Positions 33,515 to 41,595 of a DNA stretch of 64,000 nt are shown here, one piece after another. Location of the stretch: the NCBI GenBank assembly GCA_017464425.1, contig JAFUDX010000032.1, positions 62,001 through 126,000 on the forward strand, in the 5' to 3' direction. Position 1 is the first letter of the stretch; every line of letters begins with the position of its first letter. Source of the DNA: Treponema sp. Its GTDB lineage: Bacteria; Spirochaetota; Spirochaetia; Treponematales; Treponemataceae. The translations under genes were made by a program, and so were the position numbers. The notes under the pieces were generated by a model. It saw only the letters and a program-made list of their open reading frames with translations, did not search any database and was not told the DNA's origin.

Positions 33515-34447
33515 TTAGTTTCCTTCCTTGCCAGCTGCAACAGCGACCTTCGTTTTAACAACTTTCTTCTTTGCGACAGGAATTGCGAGCGCAATAACAA
33601 CGATGATTGCCGTAAGCAGTTTGAGATCTGAAGATTTTAGACCGAGCTGCAAGACAATCGCAATAATCAAGCGGTACACAACCGAACCAAGCAGAATTGA
33701 CAAAAGCGTAACATAGAATGCAAAACGCTTGTTAAACCATGCGAAAATGCTTTCGCCGAGAATGATTGAAGCCAATCCGATGACGATTGCGCCCGTTCCC
33801 ATGCCCACATCACCGTAGCCCTGCTGCTGTGCAACGAGCGCGCCCGAAAGAGCAATCAAGCCGTTTGAAATCATAAGACCGAGCAACTTCATTTTGTCGG
33901 TATCAACACCCATAGCACGAACCATTTTTTCGTTGTTGCCCGTAGCCCGCACGCATGAACCAAGCTCCGTTCCGCAAAACCAATAGAGAATGATGATAAG
34001 CGCGATTCCAAAAATCAAACCGATGATAAAAGAAGAAATATTGGGTGAAAGACCGAATGTATTCTGCATTTTTGTCATCATCGTCTGCACACCCAAAAGC
34101 GGCGTATTTGATTTGCCCATAATACGAATATTGATGGAATACAAGGCAATCATTGAAAGGATACCCGCCAAAATTTCGTGGATTTTGAGTTTAGTATGCA
34201 TAAGCCCAGTCGCAAGCCCCGCAACCAAGCCCGTTAAAAACGAAATCAGAACAGCAAGAAGCGGATTGTACCCCTTTGTGACCAAAACAGCACATGTTGA
34301 GCCACCAAGAGCAAAAGAACCATCGCATGTCATGTCCGCAATATTTAAAATTCGAAATGTAAGATACACTCCGAGAGTCATAAGCCCCCAAAGCAATCCC
34401 TGTGCCACCGCTCCCTGCGCAGCACCTAAAATACTCATGATATTCAT
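33515..34447 (-). CDS. ABC transporter permease (BPD_transp_2 type)
   Basis: 310-aa inner-membrane protein with about eight hydrophobic segments and the branched-chain-type permease pattern (GLLWGLMTLGVYLTFRILN; ADMTCDGSFALGGSTCAV; RAMGVDTDKMKLLGLMISNG). It lies directly upstream of its ATPase. The first ATG lies about where transcription from an extended -10 box (TGATATAAT) should begin, and there is no ribosome site; a second ATG three codons later also lacks one. Leaderless translation is therefore possible. Confidence 0.9.
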   Translation of the reverse strand: MNIMSILGAAQGAVAQGLLWGLMTLGVYLTFRILNIADMTCDGSFALGGSTCAVLVTKGYNPLLAVLISFLTGLVAGLATGLMHTKLKIHEILAGILSMIALYSINIRIMGKSNTPLLGVQTMMTKMQNTFGLSPNISSFIIGLIFGIALIIILYWFCGTELGSCVRATGNNEKMVRAMGVDTDKMKLLGLMISNGLIALSGALVAQQQGYGDVGMGTGAIVIGLASIILGESIFAWFNKRFAFYVTLLSILLGSVVYRLIIAIVLQLGLKSSDLKLLTAIIVVIALAIPVAKKKVVKTKVAVAAGKEGN

Positions 34448-34455
34448 AGCGATAT

Positions 34456-34464
34456 ATTATATCA
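34456..34464 (-). promoter_or_regulatory. Extended -10 promoter at the permease start
   Basis: Minus-strand TGATATAAT ends eight bases before the ATG, so the mRNA would begin at or near the start codon. No clear -35 box. Confidence 0.5.
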
Positions 34465-34557
34465 TACTATCACCAAGATTTCTATAGAACAGCGGAATTT
34501 TAGTTTTTAAGATTTTCGGCTGTAGGCGCGTTAAACGGTGCGCTGGGGTTCGTCCAA

Positions 34558-34683
34558 CTAACTTGTCGTAATGGCCACACCTACCATAATCTTGCAGCTT
34601 TTCCCCACTTTTCCGAGTTCTTCCCGCAAGAGTTTTATCGTGGTCTCCATGTTCGCGACGGTCGTTGTCATCAGTGCGAGAAT
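34558..34683 (-). pseudogene. Fragment of metH (cobalamin-binding domain), copy 2
   Basis: About 40 codons matching the end of Met[21 protein letters not shown], then ELGKVGKSCKIMVG, then an unrelated short tail to a TAG. It shares METTIKLLREELGKVGK with the other fragment (37826-38323) where the intact metH reads [17 protein letters not shown]. No start signal; not functional. Confidence 0.85.
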
Positions 34684-34687
34684 TTAG

Positions 34688-34788
34688 GGCGTTCCCCTCT
34701 CTTCGTTCGGGTCAGGCTTTTCGGGGTTCCGTGCTTTCGCACTCCATTGCCTACGGCAACGCTTCGCGCCCCTACAATCCTTAACGCA
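34688..34788. repeat. Structured palindromic repeat family C, copy 2
   Basis: Same ~95-bp element as at 22723-22816 and inside metH: hairpin TTGCC-GTA-GGCAA, a second GTGC-GAAA-GCAC, and outer arms GCGTT/AACGC. It fills the gap between the BspA-like gene and the metH fragment. Between 34465 and 34557 I see nothing identifiable. Confidence 0.8.
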
Positions 34789-34793
34789 ATTGG

Positions 34794-37064
34794 TTACTGT
34801 TTTGTCAATTCTCCTGTGCATACGCCTGAAATTATCATCGTTTGCCAATTATCAGTTGTAGAACCTATCAAACCAGACGCTGTGACATTACCGAGTGTTG
34901 TTCCTGTGAGTGCAATACCGTTTGTTGACTGTTCATAACTTCCTGAAACAATCGTTCCGTGATTATCTTCTGTAGTATATGTGCTGTCGGTATATCCTTG
35001 TGAACTCCATGTGCCATTTGCATTCATTTTGAAAATCACATAGAAGGTTTCGCCGTCCATCGAAATTGTACCTTTGTAAGTGCCGCTTATTCCATTGCCG
35101 TTTTCTGTCGCAGAAGAGTCAGACTTTACCGTGAAATATCCTGGTGCACTTGCGCCGCCGTCTACGCGGGCATAAGTTTTATCGGTGTGGGCACTGTCGT
35201 AGGTCGTGCCGTTTCCACCAGTGAGGGAAGTGCAACCATAGAACACATCAGTGCTTTCAGTTAGTCTAGTTAGATTGTTCCAATCGGTATTAGAAGAGAC
35301 ATAAATTGTTTTAAGTTTTGAGCAACTTCCAAACAACCCTTCATAATGAACACTAGCATCTGAACTTGAAATCCATGAATAAGTCAGTTTTTCTACTTTG
35401 TTCATATCAAAATTGTTTAAATCAAGTTCTATGAGAGAGGAACATCCTTTGAACATTCCCTCCATGTTTATTACATTTTTCGTATCAAAATTAGTAAAAG
35501 CAAGCGAAGTAAGCTTTCGACAGTTATAAAACATTCTCCCCATATCCGTGACATTGCCCGTATCAAAATGACTTACATCGAGTTCTTCCAATGAAGTACA
35601 CCCTATAAACAGTTCAGCCATAGTAGTGACATTGCTTGTGTCGAATTTACTAACAGCAAGCGTTGTGAGCGTTCTACAGTTTCCGAACGCTTTTGCCATA
35701 TTTGTCATTTTACTTGTATCAAATTTACTGACATCAATCGCCGTAAGTAAATCGCAATGATTGAACATATCACTTATATCAGTAACATTACCCGTTTTAA
35801 ACTTGCTTATATCAAGTGATACAAGTTTTTCACAGTGGTGAAACATAGCATGCATATCGGTAACTTTGCTTGTGTCAAAATCGCCAACATCGAGCGAAGT
35901 AACCATTGCGCAATAATTGAACATACAGCGCATAGTTGCGACATTACTTGTATTAAATTTACTCACATCAACTGTTTCTAGAATTTCACAGTGATTGAAC
36001 ATATTGCTCATTTTCGTCACCTTGCTCGTATCAAATGTACTTACATCCACTGAAACCAACGCAGTACACCCATTGAACATACTGCTCATATCCACGCAGT
36101 CACTCGTGTCAAATCCCGTCATATCAATCGTGGCAAGCGAAGTGCATCCTTTGAATATGCCCGCCGAACTTAAACCGAGTGGGATTCCCTTGCCGCTGTC
36201 GGTGTAGCCCGCGGCGTAATAAAAAATCGTTGTGCCGTCGAGCCACATGACCGCATTCACATCCTCATTGATGATGTAGGTTTCCGTGCCAGTTGCAGGG
36301 GCAACAACCGACGGTTTGAATTCGGTCGCAGTGCTTGCCGCGCCCAATTTTTCGAGAAGAATCGCGTTGATGTCGATGAGTGGCTTTTCATTTCCGTCTT
36401 TGTCGGTGACTTTTGTGCTTGTGTTTCCTTCGGCATCGGTCGTTTTTGTGGTGGTTGTTCCGTCGGCTGCGACTGAAGTTTCAACGGTGCTCGTTGCGTT
36501 GCCTTCAGAATCTTTTTTGATTATGGTAGTTTCGCTTGTTTTTGTTCCGTCAGAAGTTTCGATCGTGGTGCTTGTTGATTCAATCGTTTCCATAGTGCCG
36601 ATTTTTTTGGTCGTTTCTTCTACTTTTGTAACCGTTGAGCCGTCGGAAGAGTCTTTGGTTTCTGTTGTGGTTTTGTCAGTTTCAACAGATTTTTCATTCG
36701 TTGTAGTGGTTGTTTTTGTTCCTTCCGTTGCTGATGATGATTTTTCAAAATAGGCGAACAGCGTGACATCGCTCGTAATCGGCTTGTTTGTGTAATCCGT
36801 GCCATCTGCGCTCATCCATTTTTTGAAAGTATAGCCTTCGGGGGCGATTGCGAGGCTTGCGCTCAAAGTTTTTCCGCTTTCGATGGTCGCCGTACGAGGC
36901 GTGACGCTTGTCGTATCGGCGTAAAATGTGACAGTTACGGTGGTTACTTGCCCGCCGCCGTTCTCTCCACCGTCATCGCTTGAACAAGCTAAAAAACTTG
37001 CTGAAATGGCAAAAACTGCCACAACCGCAAACAAAAATCTGAAAAATCGTTTTGATTTTGTCAT
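34794..37064 (-). CDS. BspA-like (DUF285) repeat lipoprotein
   Basis: 756-aa predicted surface lipoprotein. GGAGG precedes the ATG at 37064 and the signal peptide ends in lipobox SFLAC. Order: an InlB-type/Listeria-Bacteroides-like module (VTVTFYADTTSVTPRTATIE to TLFAYFEK), a Thr/Glu/Lys/Ser-rich stalk (about residues 100-230), about eleven DUF285 repeats of 24-25 residues with consensus FDTSKVTNMxxMFxxCxxL, and a C-terminal beta domain (GTYKGTISMDGETFYVIFKM). DUF285/BspA proteins are host- or matrix-binding adhesins. It faces an XRE regulator across a palindrome-rich promoter region. Confidence 0.88.
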   Translation of the reverse strand: MTKSKRFFRFLFAVVAVFAISASFLACSSDDGGENGGGQVTTVTVTFYADTTSVTPRTATIESGKTLSASLAIAPEGYTFKKWMSADGTDYTNKPITSDVTLFAYFEKSSSATEGTKTTTTTNEKSVETDKTTTETKDSSDGSTVTKVEETTKKIGTMETIESTSTTIETSDGTKTSETTIIKKDSEGNATSTVETSVAADGTTTTKTTDAEGNTSTKVTDKDGNEKPLIDINAILLEKLGAASTATEFKPSVVAPATGTETYIINEDVNAVMWLDGTTIFYYAAGYTDSGKGIPLGLSSAGIFKGCTSLATIDMTGFDTSDCVDMSSMFNGCTALVSVDVSTFDTSKVTKMSNMFNHCEILETVDVSKFNTSNVATMRCMFNYCAMVTSLDVGDFDTSKVTDMHAMFHHCEKLVSLDISKFKTGNVTDISDMFNHCDLLTAIDVSKFDTSKMTNMAKAFGNCRTLTTLAVSKFDTSNVTTMAELFIGCTSLEELDVSHFDTGNVTDMGRMFYNCRKLTSLAFTNFDTKNVINMEGMFKGCSSLIELDLNNFDMNKVEKLTYSWISSSDASVHYEGLFGSCSKLKTIYVSSNTDWNNLTRLTESTDVFYGCTSLTGGNGTTYDSAHTDKTYARVDGGASAPGYFTVKSDSSATENGNGISGTYKGTISMDGETFYVIFKMNANGTWSSQGYTDSTYTTEDNHGTIVSGSYEQSTNGIALTGTTLGNVTASGLIGSTTDNWQTMIISGVCTGELTKQ

Positions 37065-37075
37065 ACAAGCCTCCG

Positions 37076-37178
37076 TTTTTGCAAGCAAGATAAAATTACT
37101 TGCATATTGCTAGTATACCAGCAATTAAAGCAAAACGCTAGTGTAAAATTTTTAAATAGACTTGCAAAATGCAAGTAA
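37076..37178. promoter_or_regulatory. Divergent control region of the BspA-like gene and XRE regulator 1
   Basis: A 20-bp near-palindrome ATTGCT-AGTATACC-AGCAAT (37106-37125) contains, on the minus strand, an extended -10 box TGGTATACT for the lipoprotein gene. The motif ACTTGCA/TGCAAGT recurs three or four times, including ACTTGCAAAATGCAAGT over the regulator start. Confidence 0.6.
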
Positions 37179-37525
37179 TGACAGAATCTGAATTACATGA
37201 AACGCTTTCTCAAAATATTAAAAAGTACCGCAAAGGAAAATTCACACAAGAACAATTGGCAGAAGAAATTGGTGTTTCTTCACAAAATATAAATGATATT
37301 GAGGGGAAGCGGCGTTGGCCACGGGAGTCAACATTGGTAAAAATAGCCGATGCGTTAGGAATAGAAGTATATCAGTTATTTCTACCGCAAAATTTTACTA
37401 CCATAAAAATAGAAGAAAACGATGAAAATAAAAAAATCCGTGAGTATTTGCAGACACAACTTGTCGCCGATTTTAGGAAATCAATGAATAAAATACTAGA
37501 TAAGTGGGAAATGAGAAATAGATAA
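37169..37525 (+). CDS. XRE-family HTH regulator 1
   Basis: 118 aa. The HTH lies at about residues 10-65: KYRKGKFTQEQLAEEIGVSS, QNINDIEGKRRWPRESTLVK and IADALGIEVYQLF. The remainder is a charged helical tail. Two in-frame ATGs (37169 and 37178) are possible and neither has a ribosome site. It is divergent from the BspA-like lipoprotein, and shared palindromes suggest it controls that gene and itself. Confidence 0.85.
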   Translation: MQVMTESELHETLSQNIKKYRKGKFTQEQLAEEIGVSSQNINDIEGKRRWPRESTLVKIADALGIEVYQLFLPQNFTTIKIEENDENKKIREYLQTQLVADFRKSMNKILDKWEMRNR

Positions 37526-37585
37526 TTCTCATTTTTCAATTTTCCATTTTCAGTTTCTCTCTCTACTTCCCAAACACCTTCGTTC
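37526..37585. repeat. AT-rich dispersed repeat after XRE regulator 1
   Basis: TTCTCATTTTTCAATTTTCC-type sequence with tandem TTTTC units directly after the regulator stop codon, leading into the hairpin array. No gene seen. Confidence 0.45.
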
Positions 37586-37815
37586 GCAAAACCTCCTGTT
37601 TTGCTCACTTCGACAGAATTTCTCCGAAATTCTGTCCTTGCTTTTACCCTGCCTCCGTGCAGGGCATTTTCTATTTTCCGAAGACTTCTCTTGCTATAGA
37701 AACAGACACCATCGCGTCCTTCGAGTAGTAATCTCCGACATCCTGTCGTGACAAGAATTTTGTTACACAAAATTCTTGCGGGTTTTATTTGCTTTTGCCC
37801 ACCTCCATGTGGGCA
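37586..37815 (-). ncRNA. Array of GGA-loop hairpins (possible CsrA-binding RNA or mobile repeat)
   Basis: Five hairpins carry GGA in the loop on the minus strand: GCAAAAC-AGGAG-GTTTTGC (37586-37604), GACAGAATTTC-GGA-GAAATTCTGTC (37612-37636), CCCTGC-ACGGAG-GCAGGG (37647-37664), CGACA-GGA-TGTCG (37736-37748) and TGCCCAC-ATGGAG-GTGGGCA (37796-37815). A sixth stem has a GTA loop (37752-37778). Stems differ while the loop stays alike. The array is interrupted by the last codons of a metH fragment. No promoter was identified, so expression is unknown. Confidence 0.5.
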
Positions 37816-38323
37816 TTTTTCTGGATTATCCGCCCACCATAATCTTGCAGTTTTTCCCCACTTTGCCGAGTTCTTCCCGCAAGAGCTTTATCGTGGTCTC
37901 CATGTTCGCGACGGTTGTGGTCATGAGCGCGCTCAATCCCACGAGCTGAATGTCCTTTTCAAGCACGGTCTCCACGACTTTTTCTGCGGGCACATTTTTT
38001 CCGAGGTCTATCACCGTGTAGCCGTAGTTTTCGAGCATGGCTTTGACGATGTTCTTTCCGATGTCGTGGATGTCGCCGAAAACAGTGCAGATTACGATGC
38101 TTCCCTTCGATTCCTGGGCGTTTCCGCTCGCTTCCAGAAAGGCCTTGATTACCGCAAAACTGTTGCTTACTGTGTCTGCCGAGAGCAAAAGCTGGGGCAG
38201 GAATTTCTTTCCGATTTCAAAGTCTTTTCCCACGATGTCCAGGGCGGGCACGATGCAGCGGTCAATGATTTCTACCGGCTCTTTTCCCTCGTCCAGAAGT
38301 TTTTTTGTGGCCTCTGCCGACGG
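37671..38323 (-). pseudogene. Decayed metH 3' end (cobalamin-binding domain), copy 1
   Basis: Starts abruptly at [20 protein letters not shown] and runs through the B12-binding domain with [11 protein letters not shown] to KIMVGG, then a TAA. About 80 bp of hairpin DNA replaces the next ~13 codons, and the final GDYYSKDAMVSVSIAREVFG with its own TAG follows at 37671-37735. It is very similar to the intact metH but lacks all upstream domains and a start. An open frame on the opposite strand is a shadow of this fragment. Confidence 0.9.
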
Positions 38324-38356
38324 CTGTCGCTGCCGCTTGCCCTTGCAATAATTCTT

Positions 38357-38680
38357 TTATTTATTTCTTATTTCCGAAATCCTAAGTTTTGTGACAATTA
38401 GTGCTTTTTGACTTTCTTCAGTGATTATTTCTTCAATTTTTGACCAATCAGTTTCGTTTATTAGTTTTTCGTCAGGAGCATAAAAGAGATTAGAGAGCGA
38501 GACATGAAGTGTTTGTGAAATATTTTCAAGGAGTTCCGCAGAAACAAAACTCTTACCTGTTTCTAAATCACTTAAATGTTTTATTGAAATATCAAGTTCC
38601 TCAGAAAGTTTTTCTTGTGAAAAGCCCATTTTCTTTCTGTATCTATGTAAATTATTCCCGAAGATTTTTTTTGCATTCAT
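38357..38680 (-). CDS. XRE-family HTH regulator 2
   Basis: 107 aa with an HTH at residues 8-62: NLHRYRKKMGFSQEKLSEEL, then DISIKHLSDLETGKSFVSAE and a SinR/HipB-like continuation. The C-terminal part is a short helical tail. It is divergent from the outer-membrane protein at 38845, repeating the regulator/surface-protein pairing seen at 37 kb and 46 kb. AT-rich composition begins here. Confidence 0.83.
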   Translation of the reverse strand: MNAKKIFGNNLHRYRKKMGFSQEKLSEELDISIKHLSDLETGKSFVSAELLENISQTLHVSLSNLFYAPDEKLINETDWSKIEEIITEESQKALIVTKLRISEIRNK

Positions 38681-38769
38681 TCTTAAATGATAAATATGAA
38701 ACAGGGAAGAAATAATAAACTTTCAATTCCTGAAATAAATTTAATTATAGATAAAAGTTTATAAAAATG

Positions 38770-38798
38770 TTGACATTTGGTATTTTTAGGTGTAAAAT
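38770..38798 (+). promoter_or_regulatory. Promoter of the phase-variable outer-membrane protein gene
   Basis: TTGACA, 17-base spacer and TAAAAT, followed by a GAGGGG ribosome site eight bases before the ATG at 38845. Confidence 0.75.
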
Positions 38799-38844
38799 AA
38801 AAATCGTAATTAAGTTTAAGGTTAATATATAGAGGGGTGTTTTT

Positions 38845-39524
38845 ATGAAAAAAAAAAATTCAGTTTTATTTTTTGCTTATTGTTAGGAGTCTCAATCTTT
38901 GCAGAAGGTTCATTTCTTTCAGACGAAAATTGGATTGGAAATTACAACATTGGCTTGAGCATTCCGATTTTCAGCACATCTTTTGAGTCAAATTCTTCTG
39001 TCAACTCAGATGCTAAAGGAAATGGGGTAAATTTTTACTTTAATGCACAATCAATTCACAAACACACGGGTTTTTTGTTTGAGGCGGGATTAGGGGCTGG
39101 CGGTCTTAAAGCAAAAGATTTTTATAATAGTGATGATGAATGGGGATTTAATTTTCTAGGAAAAATAGGTTTAGGATACGCTTTTGTACATAGTAAAAAG
39201 GCCGTCATAAGTCTTACAGGTGTAATTGGACTTGATTGGTCGCTTTTTGACAAAGATTATGATATGACGGTTTATGACTCAACATATACAATGACCGCCG
39301 AAGTAATGCCGTGGGTATTTTTCGCAGGTGCAGAATTATCAGGAACAATTCGCCTTTCTGAAAGAGTCGGAATTTTTGGCTCTTGTTTGTTTGCGATTCC
39401 TTTTGCGGGTTGGGAAGGTGTAAAAGTGAGTTACAATGGGATAAGCAGCTCAGCATCGTATGATTTAAATTCAGGCGGATATTTTATTCAACCTGCATTT
39501 GGACTGAGCATTACGGTTGACTAA
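38845..39524 (+). CDS. Outer-membrane beta-barrel protein with start codon out of frame at a poly-A tract
   Basis: The promoter, ribosome site and ATG (38845) are followed by eleven A residues; in this frame translation stops after 13 codons (TAG at 38884-38886). The frame one base off encodes KKKFSFIFCLLLGVSIFA, a complete signal peptide, and then ~210 residues of alternating aromatic/glycine strands (WIGNYNIGLSIPIF, GFLFEAGLGAGGL, GGYFIQPAFGLSIT) typical of small outer-membrane barrels. One A more (12) or two fewer (9) would join start and protein. This suggests an OFF state of a slippage-controlled gene; a sequencing error in the homopolymer or transcriptional slippage is possible. Function unknown. 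Confidence 0.75.
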
Positions 39525-39527
39525 AAT

Positions 39528-40739
39528 ATGAAAATATACACTAGACTCACTCTTTTAAAGCCAAATTTTTTTCAGAAACTCTTAAAAAAATCTCCAAAAG
39601 ACAATTTTGTTATTGAATTGCAAAATTTACTCGAAGAAAATGAAAACAATATTTTTGCTATAAAACCAATTGATTTAGAAAGCTTAAGACAGAAATATAG
39701 TGTAAAACAAAATGAATATAAAGAATCAAGAATTGCATTGTTAGAAAAATATAGATATTTTTGTTTTTTTAATGAAGAATTTTCTGAAGAAAATAAAAAA
39801 CAAGCTCTATATTTATGTGAATTGCTTAATTTAGATAAAAATGAACTAAGAAAGCAAATTGATGAAGAAAACAAGAAAAGATTTTCAATAGAAATAAAAG
39901 ATTTAATTAGGATAAATAAAATTTCAGATAGACTTTTATATGAAATCAATAATCTTCAAGAAAAATATGAAATTTCTGACAACGATAAAAAAGAAATTTT
40001 CTCTAATATTAAAGATGAAATTTACAAAAAGAAAGTTTTGGTGATTATTTCAAATGAAAAAATCACGGATGCCGAAAGAACCGAACTTTCAAAATTGCGC
40101 GAAATATTAAACATCAATGAAACAGAGGGAAGAACTATTTATTCAAAAGAATGTCAGTCAAAGATCCAAAGTTTTGTGAATCAACTGCTTCAAAAACGCA
40201 GGATGTCTCCAAATGAAGAAAATCATTTATATGAAATGATAAAAAATCTCAATGTTACCGCATCTTTTAACACATTAAATTTACAACAATTTCGCAGATT
40301 TTGGGAAGTTGAAAACGGGAGCTTAGAACCAATTATGTCTCCAATAAACCTTCAGAAAAATGAAAGCCTCTACTATTCTGCTCGAATTGACTGGTACGAA
40401 GAACGCACTAAAACAACTCATGTTTCATATTCAGGCATTACATTGAATAGTCGAATCGTAAAAGGTCTTTCTCTTCGCTCTGGAATGATTTTCCCAAATC
40501 GTCATACAGAAGAATATATGAAACTTATTGATACTGGTGATATATATTTTACCAATAAAAGAATTATTTTCGTTGGTAATCACGGAAATAAAACAATTCC
40601 TTTATCAAAGGTTATGTTTATTACACCTTTCTCAGATGGTGTTGAAATCGGAAAAGATGTAGGTAAAAAACCTTTCTTCAAATATAGTGATGTTGAAATT
40701 ATGTGTTTATACCTCGCTCGACTCCTAAAAGAGGCATAA
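39528..40739 (+). CDS. Helical TerB-like protein with C-terminal PH-like domain
   Basis: 403 aa, no signal peptide. Residues ~1-250 are strongly helical and highly charged, with repeated acidic blocks resembling TerB-type modules (FSEENKKQALYLCELLNLDK; KITDAERTELSKLREILNIN). The last ~120 residues look like a bacterial PH domain: SGMIFPNRHTEEYMKLIDTG, DIYFTNKRIIFVG and KTIPLSKVMFITPFSDGVEI. It starts three bases after the outer-membrane protein and ends one base before the channel gene, so the three form a tight operon. Membrane-linked signalling or stress role is inference. Confidence 0.65.
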   Translation: MKIYTRLTLLKPNFFQKLLKKSPKDNFVIELQNLLEENENNIFAIKPIDLESLRQKYSVKQNEYKESRIALLEKYRYFCFFNEEFSEENKKQALYLCELLNLDKNELRKQIDEENKKRFSIEIKDLIRINKISDRLLYEINNLQEKYEISDNDKKEIFSNIKDEIYKKKVLVIISNEKITDAERTELSKLREILNINETEGRTIYSKECQSKIQSFVNQLLQKRRMSPNEENHLYEMIKNLNVTASFNTLNLQQFRRFWEVENGSLEPIMSPINLQKNESLYYSARIDWYEERTKTTHVSYSGITLNSRIVKGLSLRSGMIFPNRHTEEYMKLIDTGDIYFTNKRIIFVGNHGNKTIPLSKVMFITPFSDGVEIGKDVGKKPFFKYSDVEIMCLYLARLLKEA

Positions 40740-40740
40740 A

Positions 40741-41595
40741 ATGTATAATAAAATTAAACGAAGGGTATTTGAAATTATTGAAAAAGCAGAAAAAGGCGAC
40801 ATAGCTAGCATGATTTTCGATTTTTTCATAATGATATTGATTTGTTTGAATAGTTTATCAGTTTTCATAGAGACATTTCCCATTTCAGATAAAACTGAAG
40901 AACTTCTCTATAAAATTGAATTTTTTTCGATAATAATTTTTTCAATTGAATACCTACTTCGAGTTTGGACAGCGAATTTTTTATATGAAAATAAACCCTT
41001 TTTGAAAGCACGATTTAAATACATTTTTTCCTTTATGGCATTGATTGATTTATTTGCTATTCTGCCCTTTTATATTCCATTCATTGTTAAAGTTGATTTG
41101 CGTATGCTAAGAATGTTGCGTTTAATTAGACTTTCAAGAATTATAAAAGTAAATCGATATACGACAGCATTGTACAAAGTTCTTAATGTCGTTCGAAGAA
41201 AATCTTCTGAACTTATTTCTGCAATTTTTATACTTTTCATTCTGATGTTAATTTCATCTATTTTGATTTATTACATTGAATCACCATCACAACCCGAAGT
41301 ATATAAAAATGCCCTTTCTGGTCTTTGGTGGTCAATCGCGATTTTTACATCTGTTTGGCTCGGCGACATTTATCCAATTACAACGGCAGGTAAAATTCTA
41401 TGTGCGTTAATGGCTATTTTTGGTGTTGCAATAATCGCAGTTCCTACGGGAATAATTTCATCAGGCTTTGTCGAAGGCAGTTCCGAAGAAGATGATGAAA
41501 GGCTAAAATTATTACGAGAAATAAAGAAAGACTTAGACGAATTAAAGAAAAACTACAATGACGAGAGCAAGAATACTATTTATAATTCTCTATAA
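40741..41595 (+). CDS. Voltage-gated-type cation channel with non-canonical filter
   Basis: 284-aa six-helix channel of the Kv type. S1-S3 lie between residues 24 and 115. S4 is RMLRMLRLIRLSRIIKVNRY (121-140) with regular arginines, and S5 is at about 158-180. The pore helix GLWWSIAIFTSV is normal, but the filter at 203-209 reads TSVWLGD, where potassium channels have TTVGYGD. DIYPITTAGKI and the S6 helix (AIFGVAIIAVPTGIISSGF) are standard, followed by an acidic coiled tail. The changed filter residues are coded cleanly (TGG CTC GGC), not by a frameshift. Ion selectivity cannot be predicted. Confidence 0.85.
   Translation: MYNKIKRRVFEIIEKAEKGDIASMIFDFFIMILICLNSLSVFIETFPISDKTEELLYKIEFFSIIIFSIEYLLRVWTANFLYENKPFLKARFKYIFSFMALIDLFAILPFYIPFIVKVDLRMLRMLRLIRLSRIIKVNRYTTALYKVLNVVRRKSSELISAIFILFILMLISSILIYYIESPSQPEVYKNALSGLWWSIAIFTSVWLGDIYPITTAGKILCALMAIFGVAIIAVPTGIISSGFVEGSSEEDDERLKLLREIKKDLDELKKNYNDESKNTIYNSL

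Noticed and set aside
34530..34560. GGGGTTCGTCC segment as part of a tRNA
   Set aside because: No cloverleaf arms or anticodon stem can be formed around it.
37372..37770. 132-aa open frame on the minus strand
   Set aside because: It crosses the hairpin array, the last codons of the metH fragment and antisense of XRE regulator 1; composition is that of repeats.
37586..37815. CRISPR array
   Set aside because: Hairpins are unequal in length and spacing, with no constant direct repeat and no cas genes nearby.
37748..38401. 217-aa open frame on the plus strand
   Set aside because: It is the antisense of the metH fragment and hairpin array; no ribosome site and no protein-like features.
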